The notes under the pieces are model-generated. The model did no database searches. It saw only the letters and a program-made list of their open reading frames with translations, and had not been told where the DNA came from. Source: Pseudomonas fluorescens (lineage in GTDB: Bacteria > Pseudomonadota > Gammaproteobacteria > Pseudomonadales > Pseudomonadaceae). From it: a stretch of DNA of 64,000 nucleotides. The stretch is from positions 2,503,826-2,567,825 of the forward strand of contig NZ_OZ024668.1 of NCBI RefSeq assembly GCF_902497775.2, written 5' to 3'. Shown one piece after another: positions 27,872-37,218 of this stretch (positions within the stretch are counted from its first letter, which is position 1; the number at the start of each line of letters is the position of its first letter). Made by a program: the position numbers and the translations under genes.

Positions 27872-28212
27872 CGGGGCTTCCTCGCTTGGCACGCAGGACA
27901 TCTTTAACGTTTCGCCACTCAACAACTTGTTAATGTCAGCGTGATTAATGGCGAACTTCGTTTCTACCCTTTGAGCCTATTGAGCGTGGACTTTTGCGTC
28001 TAATCAAAAGTAATGACAAACCGATCAAAACCTTCTATCACGCCGCTGCAAGCCAATGAATACGGGGCCTCCAGGCTACCGATAGATGAACCTTATCACG
28101 TGGTCATTATTAGTGATTTGACCGACTTGCCTCGGCTATTTACCCTCAATAATCATCAAAGGTTTATTCCGCAAACCGCATCTCTGCCGCGATATAAGAG
28201 GCCCTGCCCATC
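27872..28212. other. Divergent intergenic region between the molybdoenzyme and moaA
   Basis: About 340 bp, clearly AT-rich, and should hold the promoters of both genes. A weak candidate for moaA is TTGACC at 28118-28123 with TACCCT 17 nt later. I see no good Anr/Fnr box (TTGAT-N4-ATCAA), no moco riboswitch structure that I can support by eye, and no convincing small gene. Confidence 0.35.
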
Positions 28213-29217
28213 ATGAGTGCAAACGGCAAACAACTGGTCGACGGCTACAGTCGTAAAATCGATTACCTGCGCATGTCGGTCACCGATCGCTGCGACTTTC
28301 GCTGCGTCTATTGCATGGCCGAAGACATGCAGTTCCTGCCGCGCCAACGCATCCTCACCCTTGAGGAGCTGTATCAGCTCGCCGAGCGTTTCGTCGCCAT
28401 GGGCACCCGCAAGATCCGCCTGACTGGAGGCGAGCCGCTGGTGCGCGCCGGCATCGTCGAACTGTGCGCCCGGATTGCCGCCCTGCCCGGCCTGCGCGAA
28501 CTGTGCATGACCAGCAACGGCTCGCAGCTCACCCGCCTGGCCCAGCCGCTGTTCGATGCCGGCTTGTCGCGCCTGAACATCAGCCTCGACAGCCTCGATG
28601 CCGAGCGTTTCAAGGCCCTGACCCGCACCGGCGACCTGGCCCAGGTGATCGCCGGCATCGACGCCGCCCATGCCGCAGGCTTTCGCCGCACCAAGCTCAA
28701 CTGCGTAGTGCTCAAGGGCCGCAACGATGATGAGGTAGTCGACCTGGTGCGCTTTGCCATCGACCGCCAACTGGACATCTCCTTCATCGAAGAAATGCCC
28801 CTGGGGGTGATCAGCGAGCACCAGCGCAGCGAGTCCTATTGCTCAAGCGACGAAGTACGCGCGCGCATCGCCGAGCACTTCACCCTGCTCGAATCGGCCG
28901 AATCGACCCAGGGCCCCTCGCGCTACTGGCGCCTGGCCGAAGCGCCGGACATCCGTATCGGCTTCATCTCGCCGCACAGTCACAACTTCTGCGGCAGTTG
29001 CAACCGCGTGCGCCTGACTGTTGAAGGCCGCCTGCTGCTGTGCCTGGGCAATGAACATTGCGCCGACCTCAAACAGGTCCTGCGCGCCCACCCGGGTGAT
29101 ACCGAGCGCCTGGACAAGGCCATCCGCCAGGCCATGACCCTCAAACCCTACAGCCATAACTTCGATATCAACGGTGAGGTGCAGATTTTGCGCTTCATGA
29201 ACATGACTGGCGGCTAG
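28213..29217 (+). CDS. moaA: GTP 3',8-cyclase MoaA (molybdenum cofactor step 1)
   Basis: 334 residues. A radical-SAM enzyme that with MoaC turns GTP into cyclic pyranopterin. The N-terminal SAM cluster is C27-x3-C31-x2-C34 ([15 protein letters not shown]), GGEPLVRAG follows, and the C-terminal cluster and substrate site are in [12 protein letters not shown]. The protein ends FMNMTGG, which keeps the C-terminal GG that is functional in MoaA. It supplies the cofactor for the YdeP-like enzyme and for NapA. The bestrophin-like gene follows after 5 bp. Confidence 0.95.
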   Translation: MSANGKQLVDGYSRKIDYLRMSVTDRCDFRCVYCMAEDMQFLPRQRILTLEELYQLAERFVAMGTRKIRLTGGEPLVRAGIVELCARIAALPGLRELCMTSNGSQLTRLAQPLFDAGLSRLNISLDSLDAERFKALTRTGDLAQVIAGIDAAHAAGFRRTKLNCVVLKGRNDDEVVDLVRFAIDRQLDISFIEEMPLGVISEHQRSESYCSSDEVRARIAEHFTLLESAESTQGPSRYWRLAEAPDIRIGFISPHSHNFCGSCNRVRLTVEGRLLLCLGNEHCADLKQVLRAHPGDTERLDKAIRQAMTLKPYSHNFDINGEVQILRFMNMTGG

Positions 29218-29222
29218 CCCCG

Positions 29223-30122
29223 ATGATCGTCCATCCCAAACCCAACCTGCTCAACGTCCTGGTGTCCCTGAAAGGCTCGATCGCCAAGCGCATTGCCCGG
29301 CGCAGCGTAATGGTCACTGTGCTCGCCTCGCTGATCGTACTGGTGGAGAACCTGCACCCGGCGTTCTTCGCCAAGGTCAACGCCACGCCCTTCACCCTGC
29401 TGGGTATTTCCCTGTCGATCTTCATGAGCTTTCGCAACAACGCCTGCTACGACCGCTGGTGGGAGGGGCGCAAGGCCTGGGGCGAGATGATCATCGAAGT
29501 GCGCTCGTTCATTCGCGAGAGCGTGGTGATTGCCGACCCGCAGACCCGCAATAGCTTGTTGCTGGCACTGTGTGGTTTTGCCCATGCGCTCAACGCCAGG
29601 TTGCGTGGCGAAGATGAGCTGCAGGCGGCGCAGCCCTGGGTGGCCGAGGCGTCGAGCTTGCCGCTGCACAATGTCAGCGACGGCATTTTGCAGCGCATCG
29701 GCAAGACCTGCTCGCAACTGGCCGAGCAACAGCAGATCAGCGAATGGCGTTACGTCAATCTGGAGCAGCGCCTGCGTGGTTTGTCGCAAGCGCAGGCGGT
29801 ATGCGAACGGATCAAGACCACGCCGCTACCCTTCCCTTATACCCTGCTGCTGCACCGCACCATCTACATCTTCTGCATCCTGCTGCCGTTCGCCATGGCC
29901 GAGCCGCTGGGCTGGCTGGCCCCGATTTTCACCTTGATCGTCAGCTACACCTTCTTCGGCCTGGATGCGATCAGCGACGAGCTGGAGGACCCGTTTGGCC
30001 GCGATGAAAACGACCTGCCTACCGATGCCATGGTGCGTACGCTGGAGCGTGAGCTGCTGAGTGCGACCGGGCGCAAGGACCTGCCGCCGCCGCTGTTGCC
30101 GGTGGATTTTGTCTTGAGCTGA
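29223..30122 (+). CDS. Bestrophin-like (UPF0187/YneE) anion channel
   Basis: 299 residues with four hydrophobic regions. The bacterial bestrophin signature is FRNNACYDRWWEGRKAWGEMI near residue 75. The C-terminal DAISDELEDPFGRDENDLP is the conserved acidic cluster. Family members are pentameric chloride or cation channels of the inner membrane. It follows moaA by 5 bp and is likely in the same transcript, with no obvious functional link. Confidence 0.9.
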   Translation: MIVHPKPNLLNVLVSLKGSIAKRIARRSVMVTVLASLIVLVENLHPAFFAKVNATPFTLLGISLSIFMSFRNNACYDRWWEGRKAWGEMIIEVRSFIRESVVIADPQTRNSLLLALCGFAHALNARLRGEDELQAAQPWVAEASSLPLHNVSDGILQRIGKTCSQLAEQQQISEWRYVNLEQRLRGLSQAQAVCERIKTTPLPFPYTLLLHRTIYIFCILLPFAMAEPLGWLAPIFTLIVSYTFFGLDAISDELEDPFGRDENDLPTDAMVRTLERELLSATGRKDLPPPLLPVDFVLS

Positions 30123-30130
30123 AGCGCCTC

Positions 30131-30196
30131 ATCGCGGGGCAAGCCCGCTCCTACAGGTCTTGCACCGATTCTGTAGGAGCGGGCTTGCCCCGCGAT
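30131..30196. repeat. Paired REP palindrome between convergent genes
   Basis: Two 26-bp arms, 30131-30156 and 30171-30196, are exact reverse complements separated by a 14-nt loop. Each arm is a Pseudomonas REP (core GGAGCGGGCTTGCCCCGCG). The pair lies between the stops of the bestrophin-like gene (30122) and moaB (30201) and would form a very stable hairpin that can end transcription or protect both mRNAs. Confidence 0.9.
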
Positions 30197-30200
30197 CCGT

Positions 30201-30740
30201 TCACTGGCGCGATTCGCACAGCGTGCCAGGCTTGAGGTGGGCGACGAAGTTGCAAGGGCGATGGCGGGCATCCAGCTGATCGGCCAGGATGCCTTCCCAG
30301 GCCGTCCGGCAGGCGCCGGTGGAGCCCGGCAGGCAGCACACCAGGGTGCCGTTGGCCAAGCCCGCCAGGGCCCGGGTCTGGACGGTGGAGGTGCCGATGT
30401 CAAGGATCGACAAGGCGCGGAACAGCTCGCCAAAACCATCGATGTGCTTGTCGAACAGACAGGCCACCGCCTCCGGGGTACTGTCACGCCCGGTAAAACC
30501 GGTACCGCCGGTGATCAGCACGACCTGCACGTCTTCCTCGGCAATCCAGCCGGCCACCTGGGCGCGAATCTTGTACAGGTCATCCTTGAGCAGCACCCGC
30601 TCAACCAGGCGATGGCCCATTTCTACGGCGCGGCTGGCGAGCAGTTCGCCGGAGGTGTCGTTGTCGAAGCTGCGGGTGTCACTGACGGTCAGCACGGCAA
30701 TATTCAGCGGCACGAACACCGCATCCAGTTTGATACTCAT
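30201..30740 (-). CDS. moaB: Molybdenum cofactor biosynthesis protein B
   Basis: 179 residues of the MoaB/MogA fold. The molybdopterin-binding motifs TVSDTRSFDNDTSG and LITGGTGFTGRDSTPEA are intact, and CCLPGSTGACRTAWEGI is the third conserved segment. Homologues adenylylate molybdopterin or assist late steps of cofactor assembly. ATG at 30740 (MSIKLDAVF) has AAGGGG upstream. It is convergent with moaA and the channel gene across the REP pair. Confidence 0.93.
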   Translation of the reverse strand: MSIKLDAVFVPLNIAVLTVSDTRSFDNDTSGELLASRAVEMGHRLVERVLLKDDLYKIRAQVAGWIAEEDVQVVLITGGTGFTGRDSTPEAVACLFDKHIDGFGELFRALSILDIGTSTVQTRALAGLANGTLVCCLPGSTGACRTAWEGILADQLDARHRPCNFVAHLKPGTLCESRQ

Positions 30741-30832
30741 ACACAGCCCCTTGGCAGCAGTCAGGAAGTTGCGGCCAACGCTAGAGCCAAACCGCAACAG
30801 CGTCCAATCGATAGATCCGACCGGCTTATCGA

Positions 30833-30854
30833 GTGGGTCTATCGTGGGTCTATC
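30833..30854. repeat. Tandem 11-bp direct repeat (GTGGGTCTATC twice)
   Basis: GTGGGTCTATC at 30833-30843 is repeated at once at 30844-30854. It lies between the divergent starts of moaB (30740) and the LysR gene (30965), with further TATC motifs on both sides. It may be an operator or a slipped duplication. Confidence 0.5.
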
Positions 30855-30964
30855 ATCTGCTGATCAAGCGCCTCTATCAGCCGGTCACTAATGCTCATTG
30901 GACGGTCCAGGCCCTTTGCTTTACCGTTTCCCCACCCGCTCCCACTGACTTGCCAGGCTGTGCC

Positions 30965-31864
30965 ATGGATATCAAACAACTGAAGTTTCTCCTCGCCCTG
31001 GACCAGACCCGTCACTTCGGTCAGGCCGCCGCGCTGTGCCATATCACCCAGCCGACCCTGTCGATGCGCCTGCGTAACCTGGAAGACGAACTGGGCCTGG
31101 TGCTGGTAACCCGTGGCCAGCGTTTTGAAGGCTTTACCGAGGCCGGCGAGCGTATCCTGGCCTGGGCCCGCACCCTGCTGGCCGCCTATGACGGTTTGCA
31201 GGCCGAAGCCGCCAGCTGCCGCGGGCAGATCGTTGGCAGCCTGCGCCTGGGCATGGTGCCGCTGTCGAGCTTCAATCCCATGCAGTTTCTCCAGCCCCTG
31301 GCCCAGCGCTATCCGGAGCTGCAGTTCCAGCTGTCCTCCTTGAGCTCCGAGCAGATCACCGAGGGTTTGAGCCGCAACCAGCTGGACCTGGGCATCTGCT
31401 ACCTGGACCAGATCAACAGCGCCTACTTCGAAGTCATCGAGCTGGGCACCACGCGCATGGGCCTGCTCTATGACGTGCGCCACTTTCAGTTCGACGATGC
31501 CGAGTTGGCCTGGGAAGCTGTCAGCGCCGTGCCCCTGGGGCTGCTGAGCAAAGGCATGCATTATCGCCAGTCGGTCGACCTGAGCTTTCGCAGCCGCAAC
31601 CTGCAACCCCATGCGGTGCTCGAAAGCGACTCCAGCTACCAGTTGATCCAGGCCGCCTGCGCCGGCATATGCTGCGCGATCATGCCGCTGGATTACGGCC
31701 TGGAAGGCTTGAGTGAGCACCTGCGCATCGTGCCGATCAGTGCGGCCAGCGTGCACGCACCGATCGGCTTGCTGCTGCGCCGCACCGAACCGCGTTCGGC
31801 GATCGCGCAAAAGTGCTTTGCCGAGGTTCAAGCGCTACTCAACAGCGAGTTGAAACCGGCGTAA
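30965..31864 (+). CDS. LysR-family transcriptional regulator
   Basis: 299 residues. The N-terminal helix-turn-helix is MDIKQLKFLLALDQTRHFGQAAALCHITQPTLSMRLRNLEDELG, followed by a linker helix and a two-lobed effector domain. It is divergent from moaB and ends 3 bp from the convergent Dyp peroxidase gene. The target could be itself, moaB or a distant operon; context does not decide. The ATG at 30965 starts the canonical LysR N-terminus. Confidence 0.9.
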   Translation: MDIKQLKFLLALDQTRHFGQAAALCHITQPTLSMRLRNLEDELGLVLVTRGQRFEGFTEAGERILAWARTLLAAYDGLQAEAASCRGQIVGSLRLGMVPLSSFNPMQFLQPLAQRYPELQFQLSSLSSEQITEGLSRNQLDLGICYLDQINSAYFEVIELGTTRMGLLYDVRHFQFDDAELAWEAVSAVPLGLLSKGMHYRQSVDLSFRSRNLQPHAVLESDSSYQLIQAACAGICCAIMPLDYGLEGLSEHLRIVPISAASVHAPIGLLLRRTEPRSAIAQKCFAEVQALLNSELKPA

Positions 31865-31867
31865 ACA

Positions 31868-32821
31868 CTAGCCTGGTGTGCGCTCGGCCAGATCTTCAAG
31901 CAGCTCGGCCGAGGGCACGAAGAACAAGCCGCCGGTGACTGCGCTGCTGAAATCCAGCAGGCGATCGTAGTTGCCCACCGGGCGGCCGACGAACATGTTC
32001 TCCAGCATCAGTTCGATCGGTGCGGGCGAGCGCGCATAGCCGATGAAATAGGTGCCGAACTCCCCCGCACCAGGGCGGCCGAACGGCATGTTGTCACGCA
32101 GGATCTTCAGCTCTTCGCCGTTCTCGTCGGTGATGGTGGTCAGGGCGCTGTGGGAGTTGCTCGGTTTGACCTCGTCACCGAGTTCGATGTCTGACAGTTT
32201 GGTGCGGCCGATCACCCGCTCCTGCGCCTCGACGCTCAGCTCGTTCCAGGCTTTCATGTTGTGCAGGTACTTCTGTACCAATACATAGCTGCCACCGCTG
32301 AACGCCGGGTCTTCATCGCCGATCAGGGTAAACTTGGGCACCTGGCGGCCGACCGGGTTCTCGGTGCCATCGACAAAGCCGACGATGCTGCGCATGTCGA
32401 AATAGCGAAAACCCTGCACTTCATCCACCACCTTGACCGCATCGCCCAAGGCCGTCATCAGCTGGGTGGCCAGCTCAAAGCACAGGTCCATCTGCTCTGC
32501 GCGAATGTGCAAAAGGATATCGCCGGGCGTTACCGGTGCCCGGCGCCCTTCTACGCCGAACTCACGGAACGGGTGCAAGGCCGCGGGTCGTGGGCCGCCG
32601 AACAGCTGGTCCCAGGCACTGGAGGCAAAACCGCAGACGCACGACAGGTTGCCCGCCGGCACGCGCTTGCCGACCGAGCGGGTCAGGCCGGCGATATCGG
32701 CGCACCATTCACGCACGGTTTGCAGCGCATCACTGCCGGGCGCCAGGGTGGCGACCATGAAAATCGCGCTGCTGGTGATCGGGCTGCACACCGCTTGGGG
32801 TTCAGGAATATCGTTGTTCAT
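31868..32821 (-). CDS. Dyp-type haem peroxidase
   Basis: 317 residues. The hallmark GFVDGTENP (GxxDG motif with the catalytic aspartate) is present, and the proximal haem histidine and distal arginine are expected in the conserved C-terminal half (SHSALTT and RDNMPFG). Dyp peroxidases use H2O2 to oxidise dyes, lignin-like phenolics or porphyrins. No signal peptide and no encapsulin gene is seen beside it, so it is probably cytoplasmic. ATG at 32821 (MNNDIPEPQ) has AGGCAG upstream. Confidence 0.92.
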   Translation of the reverse strand: MNNDIPEPQAVCSPITSSAIFMVATLAPGSDALQTVREWCADIAGLTRSVGKRVPAGNLSCVCGFASSAWDQLFGGPRPAALHPFREFGVEGRRAPVTPGDILLHIRAEQMDLCFELATQLMTALGDAVKVVDEVQGFRYFDMRSIVGFVDGTENPVGRQVPKFTLIGDEDPAFSGGSYVLVQKYLHNMKAWNELSVEAQERVIGRTKLSDIELGDEVKPSNSHSALTTITDENGEELKILRDNMPFGRPGAGEFGTYFIGYARSPAPIELMLENMFVGRPVGNYDRLLDFSSAVTGGLFFVPSAELLEDLAERTPG

Positions 32822-32870
32822 GGCTGCCTGCACACAGATCAAAGCCAGCAGACTAGCAGATCAACGGCGC

Positions 32871-33320
32871 CTATGGCGTGACCTGGTACCCCTTGTTCTG
32901 CAGGCAACTGGTGTAGGCCGAGGCGCTGGTTGACTCGCTGGTGCGCCGGTCCTCGCGTCGCTCCTGACGCTGCCGGGCGCCGCCGACTACCGCGCCGGCA
33001 GCGGCGGTTTCACCGGCACGGTTCTGCCGGTATTGCTGTTTGACGTCGTCGTCGACTCGATCGTAGACCTCATCGTGCTGGTTACCACGCACCTGAGCGC
33101 CTACGGCTCCGGCAGCAGCCCCCACCGCAGCACCGCGTACCCGGCCCCCGACATGGGGCTGGGTGCTCGTGGAACTGGCGGCAACGTTATGGCAATCGTT
33201 GATATCGACCTGCACCTGCTGGGCGCTTTGGCCCTTGATCGGTACCACGGTTTCGGCCCAGCCCTGGGCACACACAGCCGACAAAGCCAGGCCCAGGCCG
33301 ATGGATGGCAACCTGTTCAT
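32871..33320 (-). CDS. Secreted glycine-zipper protein
   Basis: 149 residues. A signal peptide (LGLALSAVCAQGWA) is followed by a region with one cysteine (DINDCHN), a glycine/alanine zipper (GGRVRGAAVGAAAGAVGAQVRG) and a charged RQRQERREDRR stretch. A second cysteine lies near the end (YTSCLQNKGY) and may pair with the first. Such proteins are envelope-associated and of unknown role. ATG at 33320 is chosen because GGAG precedes it. Same strand as the Dyp gene, 49 bp upstream of it. Confidence 0.8.
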   Translation of the reverse strand: MNRLPSIGLGLALSAVCAQGWAETVVPIKGQSAQQVQVDINDCHNVAASSTSTQPHVGGRVRGAAVGAAAGAVGAQVRGNQHDEVYDRVDDDVKQQYRQNRAGETAAAGAVVGGARQRQERREDRRTSESTSASAYTSCLQNKGYQVTP

Positions 33321-33367
33321 GATGGACTCCGGGGTAGCGGGCGGTAGAAACAGTGTAGCTGGCAACT

Positions 33368-33396
33368 TGTGGGAGCGGGCTTGACCCGCGATGGGG
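33368..33396 (+). repeat. Single REP element
   Basis: The element reads TGTGGGAGCGGGCTTGACCC followed by CGCGATGGG, close to the REP consensus used twice at 30131-30196. It lies between the glycine-zipper gene start and the MFS gene end. Confidence 0.6.
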
Positions 33397-33413
33397 CCAG
33401 TTCAGCCAGCACA

Positions 33414-34685
33414 TCAATGGCGCCCATCCTCGCGCCGGCGCTGCTGACGCCCCAGCCACCATCCGGTCCCCGCCCAGCCCAAGGCAATACCCGCGCCGAT
33501 CAACATCGCCAGTTGCGGATGATCGCCCATGACATCCAGCCCGCGCTTGACCCAGCCACTCACGGCATCGCCGCCACGATAGACCACGGTGTCGGTAAAG
33601 TTCTTGGCCTTGTACTTTTGCTCTGGTTCGACCACAGTGTAGAGCATTTCGCGCCCCGGCCGCACCAGCGCGTACTCACCCACCCGGCGCACCACCATGA
33701 CCAGCACGAACACGGCAAACAGCGGTGCCAGGGCCAGCCAGATAAACCCCAGCACCATCACCAGCGGCACTGCCACCAGCAACACCCCGACCCCGAGCTT
33801 GCGGGCGATATGGCCGGTAACGAACACCTGGGTAAGGATCGCCAGGGCCTGTACGGCGCTGTCGATCAGGCCGAATACCTGGGTCTGTTCGGTGCGGCTG
33901 GTGAAGTGCGCGGCCACCAGCCGCGCCTGCTCGAAATACAAAAAGGTACTGACACTGGCGAGCAGTACCACGAACAGCGCAATACCCAGCAGATAAGGCG
34001 AACGCAACACCTCGCTGGCACCGGCAAAAGGATTGCCGCCCAAGGGCTGTGAACGGGGATGCTCGGTTTGCGCCGGCAGTGGATACAGGTCGCGCCAGTG
34101 CTGCAGGTACATGGCCGCCACCACGCTGCCGAGCAGCAACACCGTGGCCAGCACCACCAGCCCGGCATGGCCGATCAGCCCCACCAGCAAGGTGCCGAGC
34201 AACGGCCCGACCAAGCCGCCGAAACTCGCCCCCGCCGCCAGCAATCCGAACAGGCGCTTGGCCTGCTCGCTGGAGAACAGGTCGGCGAGTACGCTCCAGG
34301 CCAGGGAAATGGTCAGCAGGTTGAACATCGACAACCAGATATAGAACGCCCGCGCGCCCCAGAGGTTGTCGGGCTGCACGGCGAACAACCCGGCAAACAA
34401 CAGCAGGTTGCTGGCCATGAAGCCGTAGGTCCAGGGCAGGATGCGCCGGCGCTGCACTCGGGAGGCCAGCCAGCCGAACAGCGGCAAGGCGATCAGGGTG
34501 ACGACAAAGGTGCCAGTGAACAGCCACTGCAGGTTCTCCACGCCACCGGCCACGCCCATGGTTTCGCGCACCGGGCGCAGCATGAAGTAGCCGGCGAACA
34601 GCAAGAAGAACAAGGCCAGGCCGGCAGCGACTGCCGGCGCTTCGCCGGGCCTGATATTGAACAGACGCGTGCTCAGGCGTTTCAT
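33414..34685 (-). CDS. MFS-type transporter related to ADP/ATP-carrier-like (NTT/Npt1-like) proteins
   Basis: 423 residues, about 12 hydrophobic helices. The segment GYFMLRPVRETMGVAGG near residues 32-48 and the RPGREMLYTVVEPEQKYKAKNFTDTVVYRGGD segment near 330-360 are typical of bacterial proteins annotated as NTP/NTP exchange transporter-like MFS proteins. True nucleotide exchange is known for intracellular parasites and plastids; in free-living Pseudomonas the substrate is unknown. It ends in a basic tail (RRREDGRH). It lies 4 bp downstream of the aldo/keto reductase gene. Confidence 0.82.
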   Translation of the reverse strand: MKRLSTRLFNIRPGEAPAVAAGLALFFLLFAGYFMLRPVRETMGVAGGVENLQWLFTGTFVVTLIALPLFGWLASRVQRRRILPWTYGFMASNLLLFAGLFAVQPDNLWGARAFYIWLSMFNLLTISLAWSVLADLFSSEQAKRLFGLLAAGASFGGLVGPLLGTLLVGLIGHAGLVVLATVLLLGSVVAAMYLQHWRDLYPLPAQTEHPRSQPLGGNPFAGASEVLRSPYLLGIALFVVLLASVSTFLYFEQARLVAAHFTSRTEQTQVFGLIDSAVQALAILTQVFVTGHIARKLGVGVLLVAVPLVMVLGFIWLALAPLFAVFVLVMVVRRVGEYALVRPGREMLYTVVEPEQKYKAKNFTDTVVYRGGDAVSGWVKRGLDVMGDHPQLAMLIGAGIALGWAGTGWWLGRQQRRREDGRH

Positions 34686-34689
34686 CGTC

Positions 34690-35601
34690 TTAGGCGAACT
34701 GCTTGATCAGGTCTTGTTGCTGCACGCTGGTGAGCAAAGGCCCGCTGCCGGCCTTGAGCTGATCAAGCTGGCGGTCCGCTCGGCTGGTGGCCGGGATCAC
34801 CGTGGTCACTGCCGGGTGGCTGATGGCGAACTTGAGAAACAGCTGCGCCCAGCTGCCGATTCCCGCCTCGGTCGCCCAGCCGGGCAATGCCTGGCCCTTG
34901 ACCTTGGCAAACAGCCGGCCATCGTCGAAGGCGCGGTTGATCAACACCGCCACGCCTTTGTCCTGGGCCAGGGGTAGCACCGTACGGGCAGCATTCGGGG
35001 CATTGACCGAGTAATGGATCTGGATGAAGTCCAGGGCTTGGCTGCGCAGGATCTGCTCAAGCTCGGCCAGGCCGCTGTCAAGGTAGTGGGTCACGCCGAC
35101 ATAGCGGGTCAGGCCCTGAGCCTTGAGTTCGCGGGCGTAAGGCAGTTGGCGTTGCCAGTCGCGCAGGTTGTGGATCTGCAGCAGGTCGACCTTGTCGGTG
35201 CGCAGTTTTTGCAACGATCCGGCCCACTGCGCCTCGGCAGCAGCGCGGCTGTCGGCGGCGATCTTGGTGGCGATGAAGGTTTTGTCGCGCCAGCCGCCCT
35301 CCTCCAGCAACCGGCCAAGGATCGCGTCAGCGCCGCCATAGTTGGGCGAGGTGTCGATGACCCGGGCGCCGCCATTGAAGAACACCTTGAGCACGTCCTT
35401 GAGCTGCTGGTACTCGGCCGAGCCGACCTCGACCTCGAAGCTCCCGGAAGTACCGGCACCGATCACCGGCAGCGCCTCGCCCGTGGACGGGATCTTGCGG
35501 GCCAGCAAACCGCTGCTGCTCTGGGCAAAGGCTGCACCTCTGCAAGCCAGCCCTGCGGCCAGGGTGGCACTGGCGGCGAGAAAGTGGCGACGAGTAGGCA
35601 T
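34690..35601 (-). CDS. Tat-exported aldo/keto reductase
   Basis: 303 residues. A twin-arginine signal (TRRHFLAASATLAAGLA) precedes an aldo/keto reductase barrel: DTSPNYGGAD near residues 85-95 with the catalytic-type tyrosine, then VDLLQIHNL and YVGVTHYLDSG. Periplasmic aldo/keto reductases of this kind are poorly characterised. ATG at 35601 has a near-perfect AGGAGGTG. Operon with the MFS gene, 4 bp apart. Confidence 0.9.
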   Translation of the reverse strand: MPTRRHFLAASATLAAGLACRGAAFAQSSSGLLARKIPSTGEALPVIGAGTSGSFEVEVGSAEYQQLKDVLKVFFNGGARVIDTSPNYGGADAILGRLLEEGGWRDKTFIATKIAADSRAAAEAQWAGSLQKLRTDKVDLLQIHNLRDWQRQLPYARELKAQGLTRYVGVTHYLDSGLAELEQILRSQALDFIQIHYSVNAPNAARTVLPLAQDKGVAVLINRAFDDGRLFAKVKGQALPGWATEAGIGSWAQLFLKFAISHPAVTTVIPATSRADRQLDQLKAGSGPLLTSVQQQDLIKQFA

Positions 35602-35711
35602 GGCACACCTCCTGAGAAGACCTGAACTCAAGGGCTAAAAGCTTAGTGCTACCTGCATCGGCACGCCGAAAACCGCTCACGGGTATTCGTAACTGCATGT
35701 GAAGCCAGGGA

Positions 35712-35729
35712 GGAGTACATTTGTACTCC
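35712..35729. terminator. Short perfect palindrome downstream of the response regulator
   Basis: GGAGTACA-TT-TGTACTCC, 8-bp arms. It lies 7 bp beyond the stop of the minus-strand response regulator gene. No T-tract follows. The same palindrome with loop TC occurs at 57490-57507, and a related one at 93-120. Confidence 0.5.
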
Positions 35730-35735
35730 AGCCCA

Positions 35736-37088
35736 TTAACCCCCTACTCCGACGGCGACGGCCAGTTCCTGTTCTTCAGGGTCCTTGACGAAAACACTGT
35801 ATTTGCCACCCTCCATTTCTTCGAAAGCAATCAGCTTGTCGACCAGCGCCGCGCTAAGCACTTTGCCAGCATTGAGCAGGAGCATGCCGTTATCGGCGTT
35901 GAGGTTGCGCGCCAGGACCATGCCACCCGCCAGTTCCCGGGTGGTCAGCACCTTGACCGACGGATCGGCCAGGGTCACGTCACTGAGGAACTCGGCGCAG
36001 ACCTGGACGAAATCCTCCACCAACCCCGGGTCGTAGAGCTTGCCGGCGTACTTGCGGATGTACACCAGCGCTTCGTCGCTGTTCATTTGCCGCTCCAGCA
36101 CCAGGCCGCGTTGCAGCTCGATAAAGTCCACCGCCAGTTTCAACCAGCGCGCCGCCAAGGGAATCGCCTCGCCCTTGAGGCGCTCGGGAAAGCCGCTACC
36201 ATCCCAGCGTTCCTGATGGTGGAGGATGATCCGCGCCGCTTCCTTCATCGGCTCCAGGGTCATCACCAATGATTCGCTGTGCTTCGGGTAGGCACGGTAC
36301 AAATCGCGCTCGGTGTGCGGCAGCAGGTCTGCCGGGCAGGTCAGCATGCTGTCGTTCCAGCTCATCTTGCCGATGTTGTACAGCGCCGCAGCCATGGTCA
36401 GATCACGGCTGTGGCCTTCGTCCAGGCCGTGGCGGGCGCAGTACACGCGGATCAGCTCGATGACCTGGCGATTGGTCTGCTTGGCCTTGGGCAGGCGCAG
36501 GTTGGCCAGCAGCGAGAACACTTCGGTGCCGGTCACGTAACTGCGCTTGAGCTCTTCGTAGGCCAGGTCGAGCATATCGGCAGTCTGCTGCAGCTCGACG
36601 GTACGCGCGGCGACGCGCTGTTCGAGGCTGGCGTTGAGCGCCTTGAGTTGCTGGTTCTGGGCCTGGGTCAGTTGCTCCAGGCGCCGTCGTTCGCTTTCCG
36701 AGTGCTGGTAGGACAGCGCCTGGCGCAGGGTCACCAGCAGCTCTTCGTCATTCCAGGGTTTGCTGATGTAGCGATGGATCTGGCCGTCGTTGATTGCCTT
36801 GGCGATGGTGTCCATGTCGGCATAGCCGGTGAGCAGGATGCGCAAGGTGGCGGGATAGCGCTGGTGGATGTGCGCCAGCAAGGTGGCGCCGTCCATGTTG
36901 GGCATGCGCGCATCGCTGATCACCAGGCTGACCGGGCGCTGCGCAAGCACTTCGAGGGCCTGTGCGCCGCTTTCAGCCAGCAGCACTTCGTACGGCTGGC
37001 TGCGCAACAAACGGCGCAGGCTGCTGAGGATCGAGGTTTCATCGTCAACCAGCAGTACCACCGGCTTTTCCATTTCGGGTTCTTCCAT
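35736..37088 (-). CDS. Response regulator with a degenerate HD-GYP output domain
   Basis: 450 residues. Receiver domain 8-125 with acidic pocket D15/D16, phosphoacceptor D59 (SDARMPNMDG) and K110 (ISKPW). A coiled coil spans about 130-185. An HD-GYP-like domain follows at 190-330, in which the metal-binding HD is replaced by Y237-N238 (ALYNIGK), while the later HHQERWDGSGFP (290-301) is kept. Canonical HD-GYP enzymes hydrolyse c-di-GMP; loss of HD suggests a non-catalytic binding or signalling role. The C-terminal 100 residues are unassigned. ATG at 37088 has GGAGGGGAGC. It is divergent from the di-haem peroxidase and histidine kinase genes, its likely partners. Confidence 0.88.
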   Translation of the reverse strand: MEEPEMEKPVVLLVDDETSILSSLRRLLRSQPYEVLLAESGAQALEVLAQRPVSLVISDARMPNMDGATLLAHIHQRYPATLRILLTGYADMDTIAKAINDGQIHRYISKPWNDEELLVTLRQALSYQHSESERRRLEQLTQAQNQQLKALNASLEQRVAARTVELQQTADMLDLAYEELKRSYVTGTEVFSLLANLRLPKAKQTNRQVIELIRVYCARHGLDEGHSRDLTMAAALYNIGKMSWNDSMLTCPADLLPHTERDLYRAYPKHSESLVMTLEPMKEAARIILHHQERWDGSGFPERLKGEAIPLAARWLKLAVDFIELQRGLVLERQMNSDEALVYIRKYAGKLYDPGLVEDFVQVCAEFLSDVTLADPSVKVLTTRELAGGMVLARNLNADNGMLLLNAGKVLSAALVDKLIAFEEMEGGKYSVFVKDPEEQELAVAVGVGG

Positions 37089-37218
37089 GCTCCCCTCCCT
37101 GTTTCAAACAGTGTCCCTGATCACAGGCTAGATGAGATTTGCCCTGGCGGTTAGCGCTGATGCCCGGGCCTGACTATTCTCAGGCTCATCGTGCATTGTC
37201 ACCACGGAGGGTTGCCCG

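Noticed and set aside
28013..28216. Possible 67-codon gene before moaA
   Set aside because: No ribosome site, AT-rich promoter-like DNA, and overlap with the moaA start.
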